From: Rhizobiales bacterium NRL2
GTDB taxonomy: Bacteria; Pseudomonadota; Alphaproteobacteria; Minwuiales; Minwuiaceae
NCBI GenBank assembly: GCA_001664005.1
Contig: CP016093.1
Coordinates: 1,681,001 to 1,745,000, forward strand
Direction of reading: 5' to 3'
DNA: 64,000 nucleotides
Below, one piece after another: positions 1 to 9,346 of the stretch (position 1 is its first letter; each line of letters begins with the position of its first letter). The position numbers and the translations under genes were made by a program. Under the pieces are notes generated by a model, which had not been told where the DNA came from, searched no databases, and saw only the letters and a list, made by a program, of their open reading frames with translations.

Positions 1-786
1 GCGGCGCTGGCCTACAGCTTCCAGCTCTATTTCGACTTCTCCGGCTATTCCGACATGGCCATCGGCATCGGGCTGATGGTCAGCATCCGTCTGCCGTTCA
101 ACTTCAACTCGCCCTACCGGGCGGTCAGCATCGCCGACTTCTGGCGGCGCTGGCACATCACCCTGTCGTCCTTCCTGCGCGACTATCTCTACGTGCCGCT
201 GGGCGGCAACCGGATCGGACCGTGGCGGACCTATCTCAACCTGTTCATCGTCATGCTGCTGGGCGGCATCTGGCACGGGGCGGGCTGGACCTTCGTCATC
301 TGGGGGGCGATGCACGGGGCCTGCCTGCTGCTCCACCGCGCCTGGGGCGACGCAATGCGGCCACTGTTACCTGAACTGCCGGCGCTCAGGCCCCTGGGGC
401 TTGCGGCCGGCTGGACGCTGACGATGGTCTTCGTCGTCGCCGCCTGGGTCGTGTTCCGCGCTGATAACCTGACCGCCGCCATCCATGTCTGGCAGGGCAT
501 GGCGGGGCTGCATGGCCTCGACATTCCGGTCGCGGGCGCGGACTTCCTGGCCGGCTGGCGCTGGCAGATATTCGCCGCGCTGACGCTCTTCTGCCTGGCG
601 CTGCCGAACCTGCCGCAGGTGGCCGGCATGGTCGAGCCCGGCGGACGGCTCCGGCGGCTCGCCGCGCATCTCTACCGTCCCCACCTGGTCGGCATGCTGC
701 TCGCCTTCGCCGCCTTCGCGGCCTGTTTCGCCATGCTGCGCGCCAACTCGGCCGTGGTGCCGGAGTTCCTTTACTGGGACTTCTGA
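1..786 (+). CDS. MBOAT-family O-acyltransferase, AlgI-like (5' end missing)
   Basis: The reading frame is open from base 1, so the N-terminus lies outside the window and 261 residues are visible. They match the second half of membrane-bound O-acyltransferases of the AlgI/DltB type, which move acetyl groups across the inner membrane onto exopolysaccharide. The visible core has the family block [20 protein letters not shown], then [11 protein letters not shown], and the WHG motif with a later MHG that marks the membrane-embedded catalytic histidine region. Several hydrophobic helices follow and the protein ends FLYWDF. The polysaccharide acceptor cannot be told from the sequence. The next gene converges 7 bases away. 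Confidence 0.85.
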   Translation, partial: AALAYSFQLYFDFSGYSDMAIGIGLMVSIRLPFNFNSPYRAVSIADFWRRWHITLSSFLRDYLYVPLGGNRIGPWRTYLNLFIVMLLGGIWHGAGWTFVIWGAMHGACLLLHRAWGDAMRPLLPELPALRPLGLAAGWTLTMVFVVAAWVVFRADNLTAAIHVWQGMAGLHGLDIPVAGADFLAGWRWQIFAALTLFCLALPNLPQVAGMVEPGGRLRRLAAHLYRPHLVGMLLAFAAFAACFAMLRANSAVVPEFLYWDF

Positions 787-793
787 GCGCGGG

Positions 794-2689
794 TCACCGT
801 TTCGGGTAGCCCAGGTCCTCCAGCGAGACGCGGATTTCGTCCAGGATCGCCGGATCGTCGATCGTCGCCGGCGTCTTGAATTCCTCCCCGTCGGCGATCT
901 TCTGCATGGTCGCGCGCAGCACCTTGCCCGAGCGAGTCTTGGGCAGGCGCTTGACCGGCGTCACCAGCCGGAAAGCGGCCACCGCGCCGATCTGGTTGCG
1001 GATCATCTGGATGCAGTCGTTGCGGATCTCGTCGACATCGCGCTCGACGCCCGCCTTGAGCACGATCATGCCGAGCGGCAACTGCCCCTTCATCTGATCG
1101 GCGACGCCGAAGACCGCACACTCGGCCACGTCGGGATGCTGGGACAGCACCTCTTCCATGGCGCCGGTGGAGAGGCGGTGACCGGCGACGTTGATGATGT
1201 CGTCGGTGCGGGCCATGACGTAGAGATAGCCATCCTCGTCCATATAGCCGGCGTCGGCGGTCTTGTAGTAGCCGGGATAGTCGGTGAGATAGGCGTCGCG
1301 GAAGCGCTGGTCGGCGTTCCACAGCGTCGGCAGCGCGCCCGGCGGCAGCGGCAGCTTCACCACGATCGCGCCCATGTCGCCGCGTTTCACTTCCTCGTTC
1401 TGTTCGGAGACGATGCGGATGTCATAGCCTGGCACCGGCTTGCCCGGACTGCCGTACCTCACCGGCAGGGCCTCCATGCCCATCGGGTTGATCGCCATGG
1501 GCCAGCCGGTCTCGGTCTGCCACCAGTGATCGATCACCGGCACCTCGAGCTGCTTTTCGGCCCACTGGATGGTGTCGGAATCCGCGCGCTCCCCGGCCAG
1601 GAACAGGATGCGGAACTTCGACAGGTCGTACTTGCCGATGAACTCGCCCTTCGGATCCTGCTGCTTGATGGCCCGGAAGGCGGTCGGCGCGGTGAACATC
1701 ACCTGCACGTCGTGGTCGGCGATGACGCGCCAGAAGGTGCCGGGGTCCGGAGTGCCGACGGGCTTGCCCTCGAACAGGATGGCCGTGGCCCCGTGCAGCA
1801 GCGGCGCGTAGACGATGTAGCTGTGGCCCACCACCCAGCCGACGTCGGAGGCCGCCCAGAAGGTCGTGCCCGGATCGACGTCGTAGAGGTTCTTCATGGA
1901 CCATTTCAACGCCACGGCGTGGCCGCCATTGTCGCGCACCACGCCCTTGGGCTGGCCCGTCGTGCCGGAGGTGTAGAGGACGTAGAGCGGATCCGTCGCC
2001 TTCACGGTAACGCATTCGGCCGGCTCCGCGTCCTTCAGCGCGTCGTCCCAGAGCATGTCGCCGGCGCGCATGTCGAACGCCGGGACTTCGGGGCGCGCGT
2101 AGACGATGGTGCCGTCCGGCTTGTGCTTCGACAGGTCGATCGCCTTGTGGATCAGCGGCATGTATTCGATCACCCGGCCCGGTTCCAGGCCGCAGGTCGC
2201 GGCGATGATCAGCTTCGGCTTTGCGTCGTCGATGCGGGTGGCGAGCTCGTTGGGAGCGAAGCCGCCGAAGACCACCGAATGCACTGCGCCGATCCGCGCG
2301 CAGGCCAGCATGGCCACTGCCGTCTCCGGAATCATCGGCATGTAGATGATCACGCGGTCGCCCTTGCCCACGCCGCGGGCGCACAGCGCGCCGGCGAACA
2401 GCGCCACCCGGTCGCGCAGATCGCGATAGGTCAGCCGCTCGACATTTCCCGTCATCGGGCTGTCGTAGATGATCGCCGCCTGGTCGGCGCGGCCGCCCTC
2501 GACATGGCGATCCAGGCAGTTGTAGGCGGTGTTCAGTTCGCCGCCGGCGAACCAGCGGTAGAACGGCGGGTTGGTATCGTCCAGTACCCTGTCCCAGGGT
2601 TTGACCCAGTCGATTTCCTTCGCGGCCTCGGCCCAGAAGCTTTCCGGATCCTTGCGCCAGGCGTTGTAGACGTCGTCATAACGGCCCAT
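794..2689 (-). CDS. prpE: propionyl-CoA synthetase (propionate-CoA ligase)
   Basis: This 631-residue enzyme of the acyl-adenylate superfamily activates propionate with ATP and CoA in the cytoplasm. The adenylation P-loop YTSGTTGQPKG is at about residues 239-249, followed by VVRDNGGH, a signature of PrpE rather than acetyl-CoA synthetase. The C-terminal LPKTRSGK places the catalytic and acetylatable lysine at about 589. I chose the ATG at 2689 because GGAGGG lies just upstream and MGRYDDVYNAW aligns with family N-termini; an in-frame ATG 16 codons earlier has no such site. No methylcitrate-cycle genes are in view. Acetyl-CoA synthetase is the alternative call. Confidence 0.9.
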   Translation of the reverse strand: MGRYDDVYNAWRKDPESFWAEAAKEIDWVKPWDRVLDDTNPPFYRWFAGGELNTAYNCLDRHVEGGRADQAAIIYDSPMTGNVERLTYRDLRDRVALFAGALCARGVGKGDRVIIYMPMIPETAVAMLACARIGAVHSVVFGGFAPNELATRIDDAKPKLIIAATCGLEPGRVIEYMPLIHKAIDLSKHKPDGTIVYARPEVPAFDMRAGDMLWDDALKDAEPAECVTVKATDPLYVLYTSGTTGQPKGVVRDNGGHAVALKWSMKNLYDVDPGTTFWAASDVGWVVGHSYIVYAPLLHGATAILFEGKPVGTPDPGTFWRVIADHDVQVMFTAPTAFRAIKQQDPKGEFIGKYDLSKFRILFLAGERADSDTIQWAEKQLEVPVIDHWWQTETGWPMAINPMGMEALPVRYGSPGKPVPGYDIRIVSEQNEEVKRGDMGAIVVKLPLPPGALPTLWNADQRFRDAYLTDYPGYYKTADAGYMDEDGYLYVMARTDDIINVAGHRLSTGAMEEVLSQHPDVAECAVFGVADQMKGQLPLGMIVLKAGVERDVDEIRNDCIQMIRNQIGAVAAFRLVTPVKRLPKTRSGKVLRATMQKIADGEEFKTPATIDDPAILDEIRVSLEDLGYPKR

Positions 2690-2797
2690 CGGTTCACCCT
2701 CCCCGGTGCGTCTTCGTGCTTTCCCGTTAGCTATCACAAGGCCGCCGCGGGCGGAATGCGGGAAAGGCGCGCAACCAGGAACGGGTGGACGCGCGCC

Positions 2798-3355
2798 TCA
2801 GTCCAGGCGGGCGACGGCAAAGGTGCCGCGGGCGATGTCATAGCGCCAGGCGCCCTGCAGGGTGGTCCTGTCCACGTCCAGGCCAGCGCCGCGCCGTTCG
2901 CCGAATTCCGCCGCCGTCAGGGGAAAGAAGCCGGCGAGGTTGCGGCTGACGATCCCGCCGTCGCCCAGCATGGGCAATGCCAGGCCCTGAACCGTCCAGT
3001 GCTTGCCGTTGTCGCGATAGAACTGGCGCAGGGTGACAAAGCCGCTGCGGCCGGTCAGCGCCTCGGTCTGGATCTGCCGGAGGCGCTCCGCCTCCCGCCG
3101 GCCGATGCGCGCGAAGATGCTCTCGCCGGTCAGTTCCTCGCCGAAGGCCTCGCGCTGGGCGGTGCCGAGCAGCGAAATCCTGAAATCGCCGTCATCGGTC
3201 GGCCGCACCATCAGGATTTCGGGCAGCAGGTCGGGGACGGCGGCGGGATCGAAATCGCGCCGGCGCGGCGGCTGGCCGGGCGGGGCCAGGGACAGCCAGT
3301 ACTCGAACAGCGTCCGGGCCTTCTCCGATACGAATATCTCCGGCTGCAGATGCAT
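2798..3355 (-). CDS. PAS_5-family (PAS-like) protein
   Basis: This 185-residue soluble protein has the pattern of the PAS_5 family (PF07310), common in alphaproteobacteria: an N-terminal LFEYWLSLAPPGQPPRRRDFDP segment, PDLLPEILMV, then a PAS-like core and a LPML(G)DGG stretch. No output domain such as a kinase, GGDEF or HTH follows, so it is a lone sensory or binding module of unknown ligand. It starts 12 bases after the stop of prephenate dehydratase on the same strand, so the two are probably co-transcribed. No function beyond sensing or binding can be inferred. Confidence 0.7.
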   Translation of the reverse strand: MHLQPEIFVSEKARTLFEYWLSLAPPGQPPRRRDFDPAAVPDLLPEILMVRPTDDGDFRISLLGTAQREAFGEELTGESIFARIGRREAERLRQIQTEALTGRSGFVTLRQFYRDNGKHWTVQGLALPMLGDGGIVSRNLAGFFPLTAAEFGERRGAGLDVDRTTLQGAWRYDIARGTFAVARLD

Positions 3356-3367
3356 GTGTCTCCGCTG

Positions 3368-4219
3368 CTACCCCTGTCGACGGAAGGGATGCGCAGGATA
3401 GACGCCAAGTTCCTTCACGCTGGTCGAGAAGAAACGGACCTCCTCCAGCGCGCGGTCGACCTCGCGCGCGGCGGGGTGGCCTTCGATCTCGGCGTAGAAC
3501 TGCGCCACCGTGAAGCTCATGTCGACGATATAGCTCTCCAGCTTGACCACGTTGACGCCGTTGGTCGCGAAGCCGCCCAGCGCCTTGTAGAGCGCGGCCG
3601 GGACGCTGCGCACCTGGAACAGCAGGCTGGTGATCGCCGGGTCGGTCGGCGGCGGGTCCATGCGCTGGCGCGCCATGACGATGAAGCGGGTGGTGTTGCC
3701 GATCTTGTCCTCGATGCGGCTGCGCAGCGGCTCGAGGCCGTAGATCTCGGCGGCGAGGCTGGAGGCGATGGCCGCCTCTTCCGGGTCGCCGCGCTCGGCG
3801 ACTTCCTGCGCGGAGCCGGCGGTATCGGCATGCACCACCGCTTCCAGACCCAGATTGGCGATCAGGTCCCGGCACTGGGCCAGCGCCTGCTCGTGGCTGT
3901 AGACGCGCTTCAGGCCTTCCAGCGTCGCGCCCTTCGGCGCCAGCAACATGTGCTCGACCTTCTGGAAGTGCTCGCCGACCATGTAGAGGCCGGATTTCGG
4001 GATCAGCGAATGGATGTCCGCGACCCGCCCGCCCAGCGAGTTCTCGATCGGGATCATGCCGACATCGGTGTCGCCGTTGCGCACCGCCTCGAAGGCGGCC
4101 TCGAAGGTCTTGCACGGCACCGCCTCCGCCTCCGGAAAGACCTCCCGGCAGGCCAGGTTCGAATAGGCGCCTGGGACGCCCTGGAAGGCGACGGTCCTGG
4201 GGGAGGGGATCATGTTCAT
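3368..4219 (-). CDS. pheA: prephenate dehydratase
   Basis: This 283-residue monofunctional enzyme converts prephenate to phenylpyruvate in phenylalanine synthesis. The catalytic domain begins VAFQGVPGAYSN, contains IPIENSLGG, and holds the active-site TTRF motif (IGNTTRFIV). A C-terminal ACT domain follows (LLFQVRSVPAALYKAL ... GVNVVKLES), the usual site of feedback by phenylalanine. No chorismate mutase domain is fused. The open frame runs 79 codons further upstream, but that stretch is not family-like and overlaps the divergent promoter region. ATG 4219 or the one two codons later (4213) is likely; neither has a strong ribosome site. The PAS_5 gene follows closely. Confidence 0.92.
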   Translation of the reverse strand: MNMIPSPRTVAFQGVPGAYSNLACREVFPEAEAVPCKTFEAAFEAVRNGDTDVGMIPIENSLGGRVADIHSLIPKSGLYMVGEHFQKVEHMLLAPKGATLEGLKRVYSHEQALAQCRDLIANLGLEAVVHADTAGSAQEVAERGDPEEAAIASSLAAEIYGLEPLRSRIEDKIGNTTRFIVMARQRMDPPPTDPAITSLLFQVRSVPAALYKALGGFATNGVNVVKLESYIVDMSFTVAQFYAEIEGHPAAREVDRALEEVRFFSTSVKELGVYPAHPFRRQG

Positions 4220-4406
4220 GGTCGTGCTTGTCCACAGAAGGCTTCGGGCCGGGGGAAATGGGCAGAAAACGCCGGTCATTTCAAGCCGCTTGGGCCACGC
4301 CCGTGAGCCCGTGCGGGCGGGTCCACGATCAAAGCAGTCGCCGCCGGTGCGGTATTCTGGCAGGATCGCGGCACGAACCGGACGACCCAACCCCTGGAGG
4401 CGAGAG

Positions 4407-5798
4407 ATGAACGACATCGGCAATTCGCCGTCCGCGCGCGACATCGAAAGCATCATCCATCCCTACACCAATCTCGACGTGCACCGGACCAAGGGTCCGA
4501 TGATCATCGACCGTGGCAAGGGCGTGATGGTCTGGGACGACGAGGGCAACGAATACATTGAGGGCATGGCCGGCCTCTGGTGCGCCAGCTTCGGCTTCGG
4601 CGAGGAAGCCCTGATCGACGCGGCGGTCGAACAGATGCGCAAGCTGCCCTTCTACCACCAGTTCGGTCACAAGAGCTCGATGCCTTCCATCGAACTGGCC
4701 GAGAAGCTGCTGGCGATTGCGCCGAAGGGCATGTCGAAGGTCTTCTTCGCCAATTCCGGCTCCGAGGCCAACGACAGCCAGGTCAAGCTGCAGTGGTACG
4801 TCAACAACGCCCTCGGCCGGCCGGAGAAGAAGAAGATCCTCTCCCGCATCAAGGGCTATCACGGCGTCACGATCGCGTCGGCTTCGCTGACGGGACTGCC
4901 GGCCAACCATGCCGAGTTCGACCTGCCCATCGCCAATATCGGCCATGTCGACATGGCCTATCCCTATCGCGGCATGGAGCCGGGCGAGACCGAGGAGGAA
5001 TATTCGACCCGCCTTGCGGAACAGCTCGAACAGCGCATCCTCCAGGAAGGGCCGGAGACGGTCGCCGCCTTCATCGCCGAGCCGGTCTGCGGCGCGGGCG
5101 GCGTGCTGGTGCCGCCGGCCGGCTATTTCCCGAAGATCCAGGCGGTGCTGAAGAAGTACGACATCATGATGATCGCCGACGAGGTGATCTGCGGCTTCGG
5201 CCGGACGGGTAACATGTGGGGCTGCGAGACCTACGACATCGAGCCGGATTCCGTCTCCTGTGCCAAGCAACTCTCCTCGGCCTATCTCCCGATCTCCGGT
5301 GTGATGGTCAACGACCGCATCCACGACGCCATGATCGAACAGTCGAAGAAGATCGGCACCTTCGCCCACGGCTTCACCTATTCGGCCCATCCGGTCTGCG
5401 CGGCGGTCGCCGTGCGCACGCTGGAACTGATGGAGGAACGCCGCATCCTGGAACATGTCCGCGAGGTCATGCCGGTGATGCAGCGGCGCCTGCGCAAGCT
5501 GGGCGATCATCCGCTGGTCGGCGACGTCCGCGGCGTCGGCCTCGTCGGCGCGGTGGAACTGGTCGCCGACAAGACCACGAAGCGGGCCTTCGACCCGAAG
5601 AAGATGGTGGGCGCCAATTGCGCCGAGTTCGCGGTCAAGCACGGCCTCATCACCCGGGCGATGACAGATTCGCTGGGCTTCTGCCCGCCGCTGGTCATCA
5701 CCGAAGCGGAGATCAACGAGATGTTCGACCGCTTCGAGAAGGCTCTCGACGACACCGAACACTGGGTGACGAAGGAGGGGCTGCGCAAGGCCGCCTGA
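4407..5798 (+). CDS. class-III PLP-dependent aminotransferase
   Basis: This 463-residue fold-type I transaminase is of the omega-amino acid/polyamine type and would use pyruvate or a keto acid as amino acceptor. Family marks are NSGSEAND, the PLP-binding aspartate in IADEVICGFGRTG, and the Schiff-base lysine in CAKQLSSAYLPISG. The ATG at 4407 follows CTGGAGGCGAG, an excellent ribosome site, so the 65 upstream in-frame codons are rejected. It is divergent from pheA, with 187 bases between them holding both promoters. Putrescine/spermidine- or beta-alanine-pyruvate aminotransferase are possible; the substrate cannot be read from motifs. Confidence 0.88.
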   Translation: MNDIGNSPSARDIESIIHPYTNLDVHRTKGPMIIDRGKGVMVWDDEGNEYIEGMAGLWCASFGFGEEALIDAAVEQMRKLPFYHQFGHKSSMPSIELAEKLLAIAPKGMSKVFFANSGSEANDSQVKLQWYVNNALGRPEKKKILSRIKGYHGVTIASASLTGLPANHAEFDLPIANIGHVDMAYPYRGMEPGETEEEYSTRLAEQLEQRILQEGPETVAAFIAEPVCGAGGVLVPPAGYFPKIQAVLKKYDIMMIADEVICGFGRTGNMWGCETYDIEPDSVSCAKQLSSAYLPISGVMVNDRIHDAMIEQSKKIGTFAHGFTYSAHPVCAAVAVRTLELMEERRILEHVREVMPVMQRRLRKLGDHPLVGDVRGVGLVGAVELVADKTTKRAFDPKKMVGANCAEFAVKHGLITRAMTDSLGFCPPLVITEAEINEMFDRFEKALDDTEHWVTKEGLRKAA

Positions 5799-5869
5799 CT
5801 CTTCGATCTTGATTTGTTCGCGTGCATGTGATTGCCTGAAGCCATCCAGGGTTGCAGGAGGGCGGAGCG

Positions 5870-7066
5870 ATGCGGGCGATTGTTCTGGGCGTGGCGGCAG
5901 GAATCGCGGTCTTCGGTCTTGCAGGCATCGGCCCGTCGGACGCGAAGGAAATAGCGCTTGGAGCGGCCGATTTTCATGAACGCTGCGGTAGCGACGAGCC
6001 CGACATCCGGTTGAAGCGGGCCTGGTGTGCGGTAGCGGATGTGTTGTCGCCCGACGCCGAGGGTACGTTTGATACGATGGGCCTGCTGTACCACTGCGCC
6101 TATGATGCCGAACCCGTACTCGAATGGGGCCTTCAGATCGCCTTTTGCGACATTCTTGCCGCGTGGAGCGAGGAGGCCGCGGTACGGGCTGACGCCCGTT
6201 ACTGGTCAGCCTACGCCCTCGATGAAATCGGCCGCTACGACGAAGCCATCGCAGATCTCGACTACGCCCTTCAGTTGCAGCCGGACTTTTACAATGCCCT
6301 GCTGAACCGAGGCCTGGCGAAGCGGAAAAACGGCGATCTCGGCGGTGCGGTCGACGACTACGACGCCGCAATCGAACTCGAACCCGCACGAATGGACGCT
6401 TACAACAACCGGGGCACCGTCTTCCTGCGTCTGGAGCGTTACGACCGGGCCATCGCAGATTTCCAGAAGGCTCTCGATCTGCAGCCCGGCAACAGCCTGA
6501 CGCGATTCAACCTGGGTCTCGCCCTGCAGCGCGAAGGCCGGCTCCGGGCGGCGCTCGCCAACTACGAGGCGCTCGCAGCAGCCGGAGATGCAATCGGTGA
6601 GGTCGTGGATATCGCGTTTCTCCACGGCCAGAGGGCAGAAGCCTATGCGGATCTGAACGATGGCGCCGCCGCCGTCGCGGCCTATGAGGACGTCGTCAGC
6701 CACGATCCATCGGTATCGGCGGCCCATTTCATGCTGGCGCAGTTCCGCGCGTTCGGGCCGGACGAGGTCCGCGATTTCGACAAGGCCTTGTTCCATGCGG
6801 AAGAGAACCTCAGACTCGATCCGGCGGACGGGGTTGGCGTCTACGTGCTCGCGCGCATCCACGCGGCGAAGGGCGATATCGAGTCGGCGGTCGCGACACA
6901 CAGGCGGCTCGCCGACAACCACTGGGTCTACAAGTCCCTCTACATCAGCGTGCTGAAGCAGAAGGGCTATCTGGACGGGGACGCGCCGGAGGACGAATGG
7001 AGCGAGGCCGCGCAGGCGGCCTTGACAGAGTGTGCGCGCGAGAACTGCACGATCCTGAACGAATAG
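5870..7066 (+). CDS. exported tetratricopeptide-repeat protein
   Basis: This 398-residue protein begins with a signal peptide (MRAIVLGVAAGIAVFGLAG, cleavage probably near SDA-KE), so it acts in the periplasm or as an anchored protein. At least three consecutive TPR units follow (for example YALDEIGRYDEAIADLDYAL, then RGLAKRKNGDLGGAVDDYD, then RGTVFLRLERYDRAIADFQ), with weaker repeats to the C-terminus. No catalytic domain is present, so it is a protein-protein scaffold of unknown partner. The start at 5870 follows GCAGGAGGG. Its cysteines near residues 42 and 59 and at the C-terminus could form disulfides. Confidence 0.75.
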   Translation: MRAIVLGVAAGIAVFGLAGIGPSDAKEIALGAADFHERCGSDEPDIRLKRAWCAVADVLSPDAEGTFDTMGLLYHCAYDAEPVLEWGLQIAFCDILAAWSEEAAVRADARYWSAYALDEIGRYDEAIADLDYALQLQPDFYNALLNRGLAKRKNGDLGGAVDDYDAAIELEPARMDAYNNRGTVFLRLERYDRAIADFQKALDLQPGNSLTRFNLGLALQREGRLRAALANYEALAAAGDAIGEVVDIAFLHGQRAEAYADLNDGAAAVAAYEDVVSHDPSVSAAHFMLAQFRAFGPDEVRDFDKALFHAEENLRLDPADGVGVYVLARIHAAKGDIESAVATHRRLADNHWVYKSLYISVLKQKGYLDGDAPEDEWSEAAQAALTECARENCTILNE

Positions 7067-7091
7067 ACGCGACGCCGGCGACAGCGGCCTT

Positions 7092-7643
7092 CTACATCTC
7101 CAGGGTCGCGACCTCGGCGTTGTTGAGGAAGCGGCCGGTCAGCATCCAGAAGAAGGTGCCGTGGCCGACCACCGCGATGTGGCGCTCGGGCCGGCTGGCG
7201 AGCCAGCCCTTGAAGCGGTGGACGCGGTCCATGACGTGATCCTGCGGCTCCTCCGAGAAGGGACCGTCATGGTCGTGGCGGTGATACCACCAGGGATCGT
7301 TCAGGTGATCGAAGTCGAGTTCCGGGAAATCGCGGGCCAGAATGGCGGGCGAGCGGCCGACGTCGCAGCTTGCCGCCAGATGCTCGCGGTGCATCGCCTC
7401 CACCACCAGGGGCAGGCCGCGCTGACCGAAGGCGCCGAGGCTGGTCTGGATCGCGCGGGTGAAGGGCGTGGTCACCACCAGGTCCACGGGCCGGGCCGAC
7501 ATCGCCTCGCGCAGGGTCTCGACCTGCAGTTCGCCCTTCGGGCTGAGCGGCGCGTCGAAGGTCATCGGGTCCACGCCCGTCAGCGACATGTGGGCGTTGA
7601 AGGTGGACTGGCCATGGCGGATCAGGTGAACGGTCTTCGGCAT
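7092..7643 (-). CDS. histidine phosphatase family protein
   Basis: This 183-residue protein of the phosphoglycerate mutase-like (histidine phosphatase) superfamily starts with the phosphate-binding RHG motif (LIRHGQSTFNAH), with the phospho-accepting histidine near residue 9. It has a second conserved histidine in VVGHGTFFWML near the C-terminus. Its ATG overlaps the stop of the last antiporter subunit (ATGA), so it is the terminal gene of the Mrp-type operon and is probably translationally coupled. The substrate is unknown: small phosphorylated metabolites or a phosphoprotein are both possible. The link to ion transport is contextual only. Confidence 0.82.
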   Translation of the reverse strand: MPKTVHLIRHGQSTFNAHMSLTGVDPMTFDAPLSPKGELQVETLREAMSARPVDLVVTTPFTRAIQTSLGAFGQRGLPLVVEAMHREHLAASCDVGRSPAILARDFPELDFDHLNDPWWYHRHDHDGPFSEEPQDHVMDRVHRFKGWLASRPERHIAVVGHGTFFWMLTGRFLNNAEVATLEM

Positions 7644-9346
7644 CAGGTGTAGAATACCACGAGATAGAGGCCCAGCATGGCGGTGAGCCAGAGCACGGCC
7701 GTGCCCGGCGTGACCGCGCGGCCGAGCGGCCCGTCCGGCCCGGCCAGGCGGCGGCTGGTCAGCATGATCGCCTGGACCCAGCCGTGCAGGCCGCTGCGGC
7801 CGGCGCGGCCGATCTCGCCGCCCCATTCGACGGTCTTCCGCCAGACGTCCTGCAGCCCCCGCCGATAGAACCAGTCGGCGTCCAGCAATGTGGCCGGGGC
7901 CGCGGGCCGTGACATCAGGCCCGAGCGGACCAGCCAGACGAAGCCCAGCGCGGCGAAGGCGACGAGCTGGAGCTGGGTCAGCACGTGGCTGGCCGAATAG
8001 ACCTCGTAGTCGGAGGCGTTGGGCATCCAGCCGTAATAGAGACCCGGGACAAGGCCGATGGCGATGCAGAGGGCGGCCGTTCCGGCCATCGCGGCGTACA
8101 TGTTCGCGGGCGCCGTCTGCCGGATCTCCACGGGGGCCTCTCTCCGGCCCGCGAAGATCAGCCAGGGCAGGCGCAGACCTGTATGGGCGATGGCGCCGAC
8201 CGCGCCGAGCAGCAACAGGCTCCAGGCCAGCCAGCCGCTTTCGGATCCGGCAGCGGTCAGGATCGGCGATTTGGAGACGAAGGCGCCGGTCAGCGGCAGG
8301 GCGGAGATCGTCGCCGCGGCCACCAGCGTGGCGGCGAGCGTCCAGGGCATGCGCGTGGCCAGCCCGCCGAGTGCGCTGGCCTCCGAGCGGCCGGTGCGGT
8401 GGAGTACGACGCCGGCGGCCATGAACAGCAGCGCAGTGTAGAGGATGGAGACCACGGCGTGGGCGGCGACGCCGTCGAGCGCCAGCGGCGTGCCGATGCC
8501 GACGCCTGCGACCATGATGCCGAGCTGACTGTTCAGGCTGTAGGCCAGGATGCGGCGGATGTCGGTCGCCTTCAGCGACAGCAGCGCCAGCAGAACGCCC
8601 ATGGCCGCGCCGATCCAGACCAGCAGTTCGGTGCCCGGAAAGCCGCGGGCCAGCGCATAGACCGCGAGCTTGGTGGTGAAGGCCGAGAGGAAGACCGCGC
8701 CGGTGATGCTGGCGCGCGGATAGGCGTCGGCGATCCAGCCATGCAGCAGCGGGAAGCCGCACTTGATGCCGAAGGCGAGGAAGATCATCACCGCGCCGGC
8801 CGAGTCCAGGCCGATGTCGTCGAAGGCGACCGAGCCGGTCGCGCGCCAGTGCAGCACCAGCCCGCCCATCAGCAGCACGCCCGAGGTGATCTGGACCAGC
8901 AGATAGCGGATGCCGGCGCGGTAGGCGGCGTCGGTGCGGCCGGCGAAGACCAGGAAGACGGAGGCGATGGCCGTCAACTCCCAGTAGACGAACAGCGTCG
9001 CCAGGTCGCCGGCGAACACCGCGCCCACCGCCGCGCCGGCATAGGCCATGGCCGCGACATCCTGCATGCGGTCGCGGACATGCAGGTGAAAGACGGCGGC
9101 GAGGAAGGCGGCGGCGTAGAAGATCGCCCCGAAAACGAGGGCGAGGCCGTCGACGCGGCTGCCGATCAGGTCCATGCCGAACACCGTGCCGAGCACGTGG
9201 ACGCCCTCCGGCAGCGCGGCGAGATGCAGCATTCCGGCGAGCGGCAGGACGAGCGTCAGTGCCTTGCGCAACGCATGCGGCAACACGGCGGCGAGGACAC
9301 CGCCCAGAATCAGCACCAGGCCCGGCGGCAGGTCAGCCCACGTCAT
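7643..9346 (-). CDS. Mrp-type antiporter D-like subunit (third copy)
   Basis: This 567-residue polytopic protein is of the proton-conducting family shared by MrpA/MrpD and complex I NuoL/M/N. The key charges of a working half-channel are present: Glu123 in LFVYWELTAIAS, Lys195 in FGIKCGFPLLHGW and Lys226 in FTTKLAVYALAR. It is longer than the other two D-type subunits, with a C-terminal tail containing a WFYRRGLQDVWRK segment, a feature of NuoL-like or longer MrpD-like members. It overlaps the small 79-residue gene by 14 bases upstream and the phosphatase downstream. It may replace the N-terminal half of MrpA, which is missing here. Confidence 0.82.
   Translation of the reverse strand: MTWADLPPGLVLILGGVLAAVLPHALRKALTLVLPLAGMLHLAALPEGVHVLGTVFGMDLIGSRVDGLALVFGAIFYAAAFLAAVFHLHVRDRMQDVAAMAYAGAAVGAVFAGDLATLFVYWELTAIASVFLVFAGRTDAAYRAGIRYLLVQITSGVLLMGGLVLHWRATGSVAFDDIGLDSAGAVMIFLAFGIKCGFPLLHGWIADAYPRASITGAVFLSAFTTKLAVYALARGFPGTELLVWIGAAMGVLLALLSLKATDIRRILAYSLNSQLGIMVAGVGIGTPLALDGVAAHAVVSILYTALLFMAAGVVLHRTGRSEASALGGLATRMPWTLAATLVAAATISALPLTGAFVSKSPILTAAGSESGWLAWSLLLLGAVGAIAHTGLRLPWLIFAGRREAPVEIRQTAPANMYAAMAGTAALCIAIGLVPGLYYGWMPNASDYEVYSASHVLTQLQLVAFAALGFVWLVRSGLMSRPAAPATLLDADWFYRRGLQDVWRKTVEWGGEIGRAGRSGLHGWVQAIMLTSRRLAGPDGPLGRAVTPGTAVLWLTAMLGLYLVVFYT

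Noticed and set aside
1136-4306. A 1056-codon open frame on the plus strand
   Set aside because: It is antisense to prpE, the PAS_5 gene and pheA, is rich in Arg, Gly, His and Val as expected from GC-rich antisense codons, and has no family-like motif.
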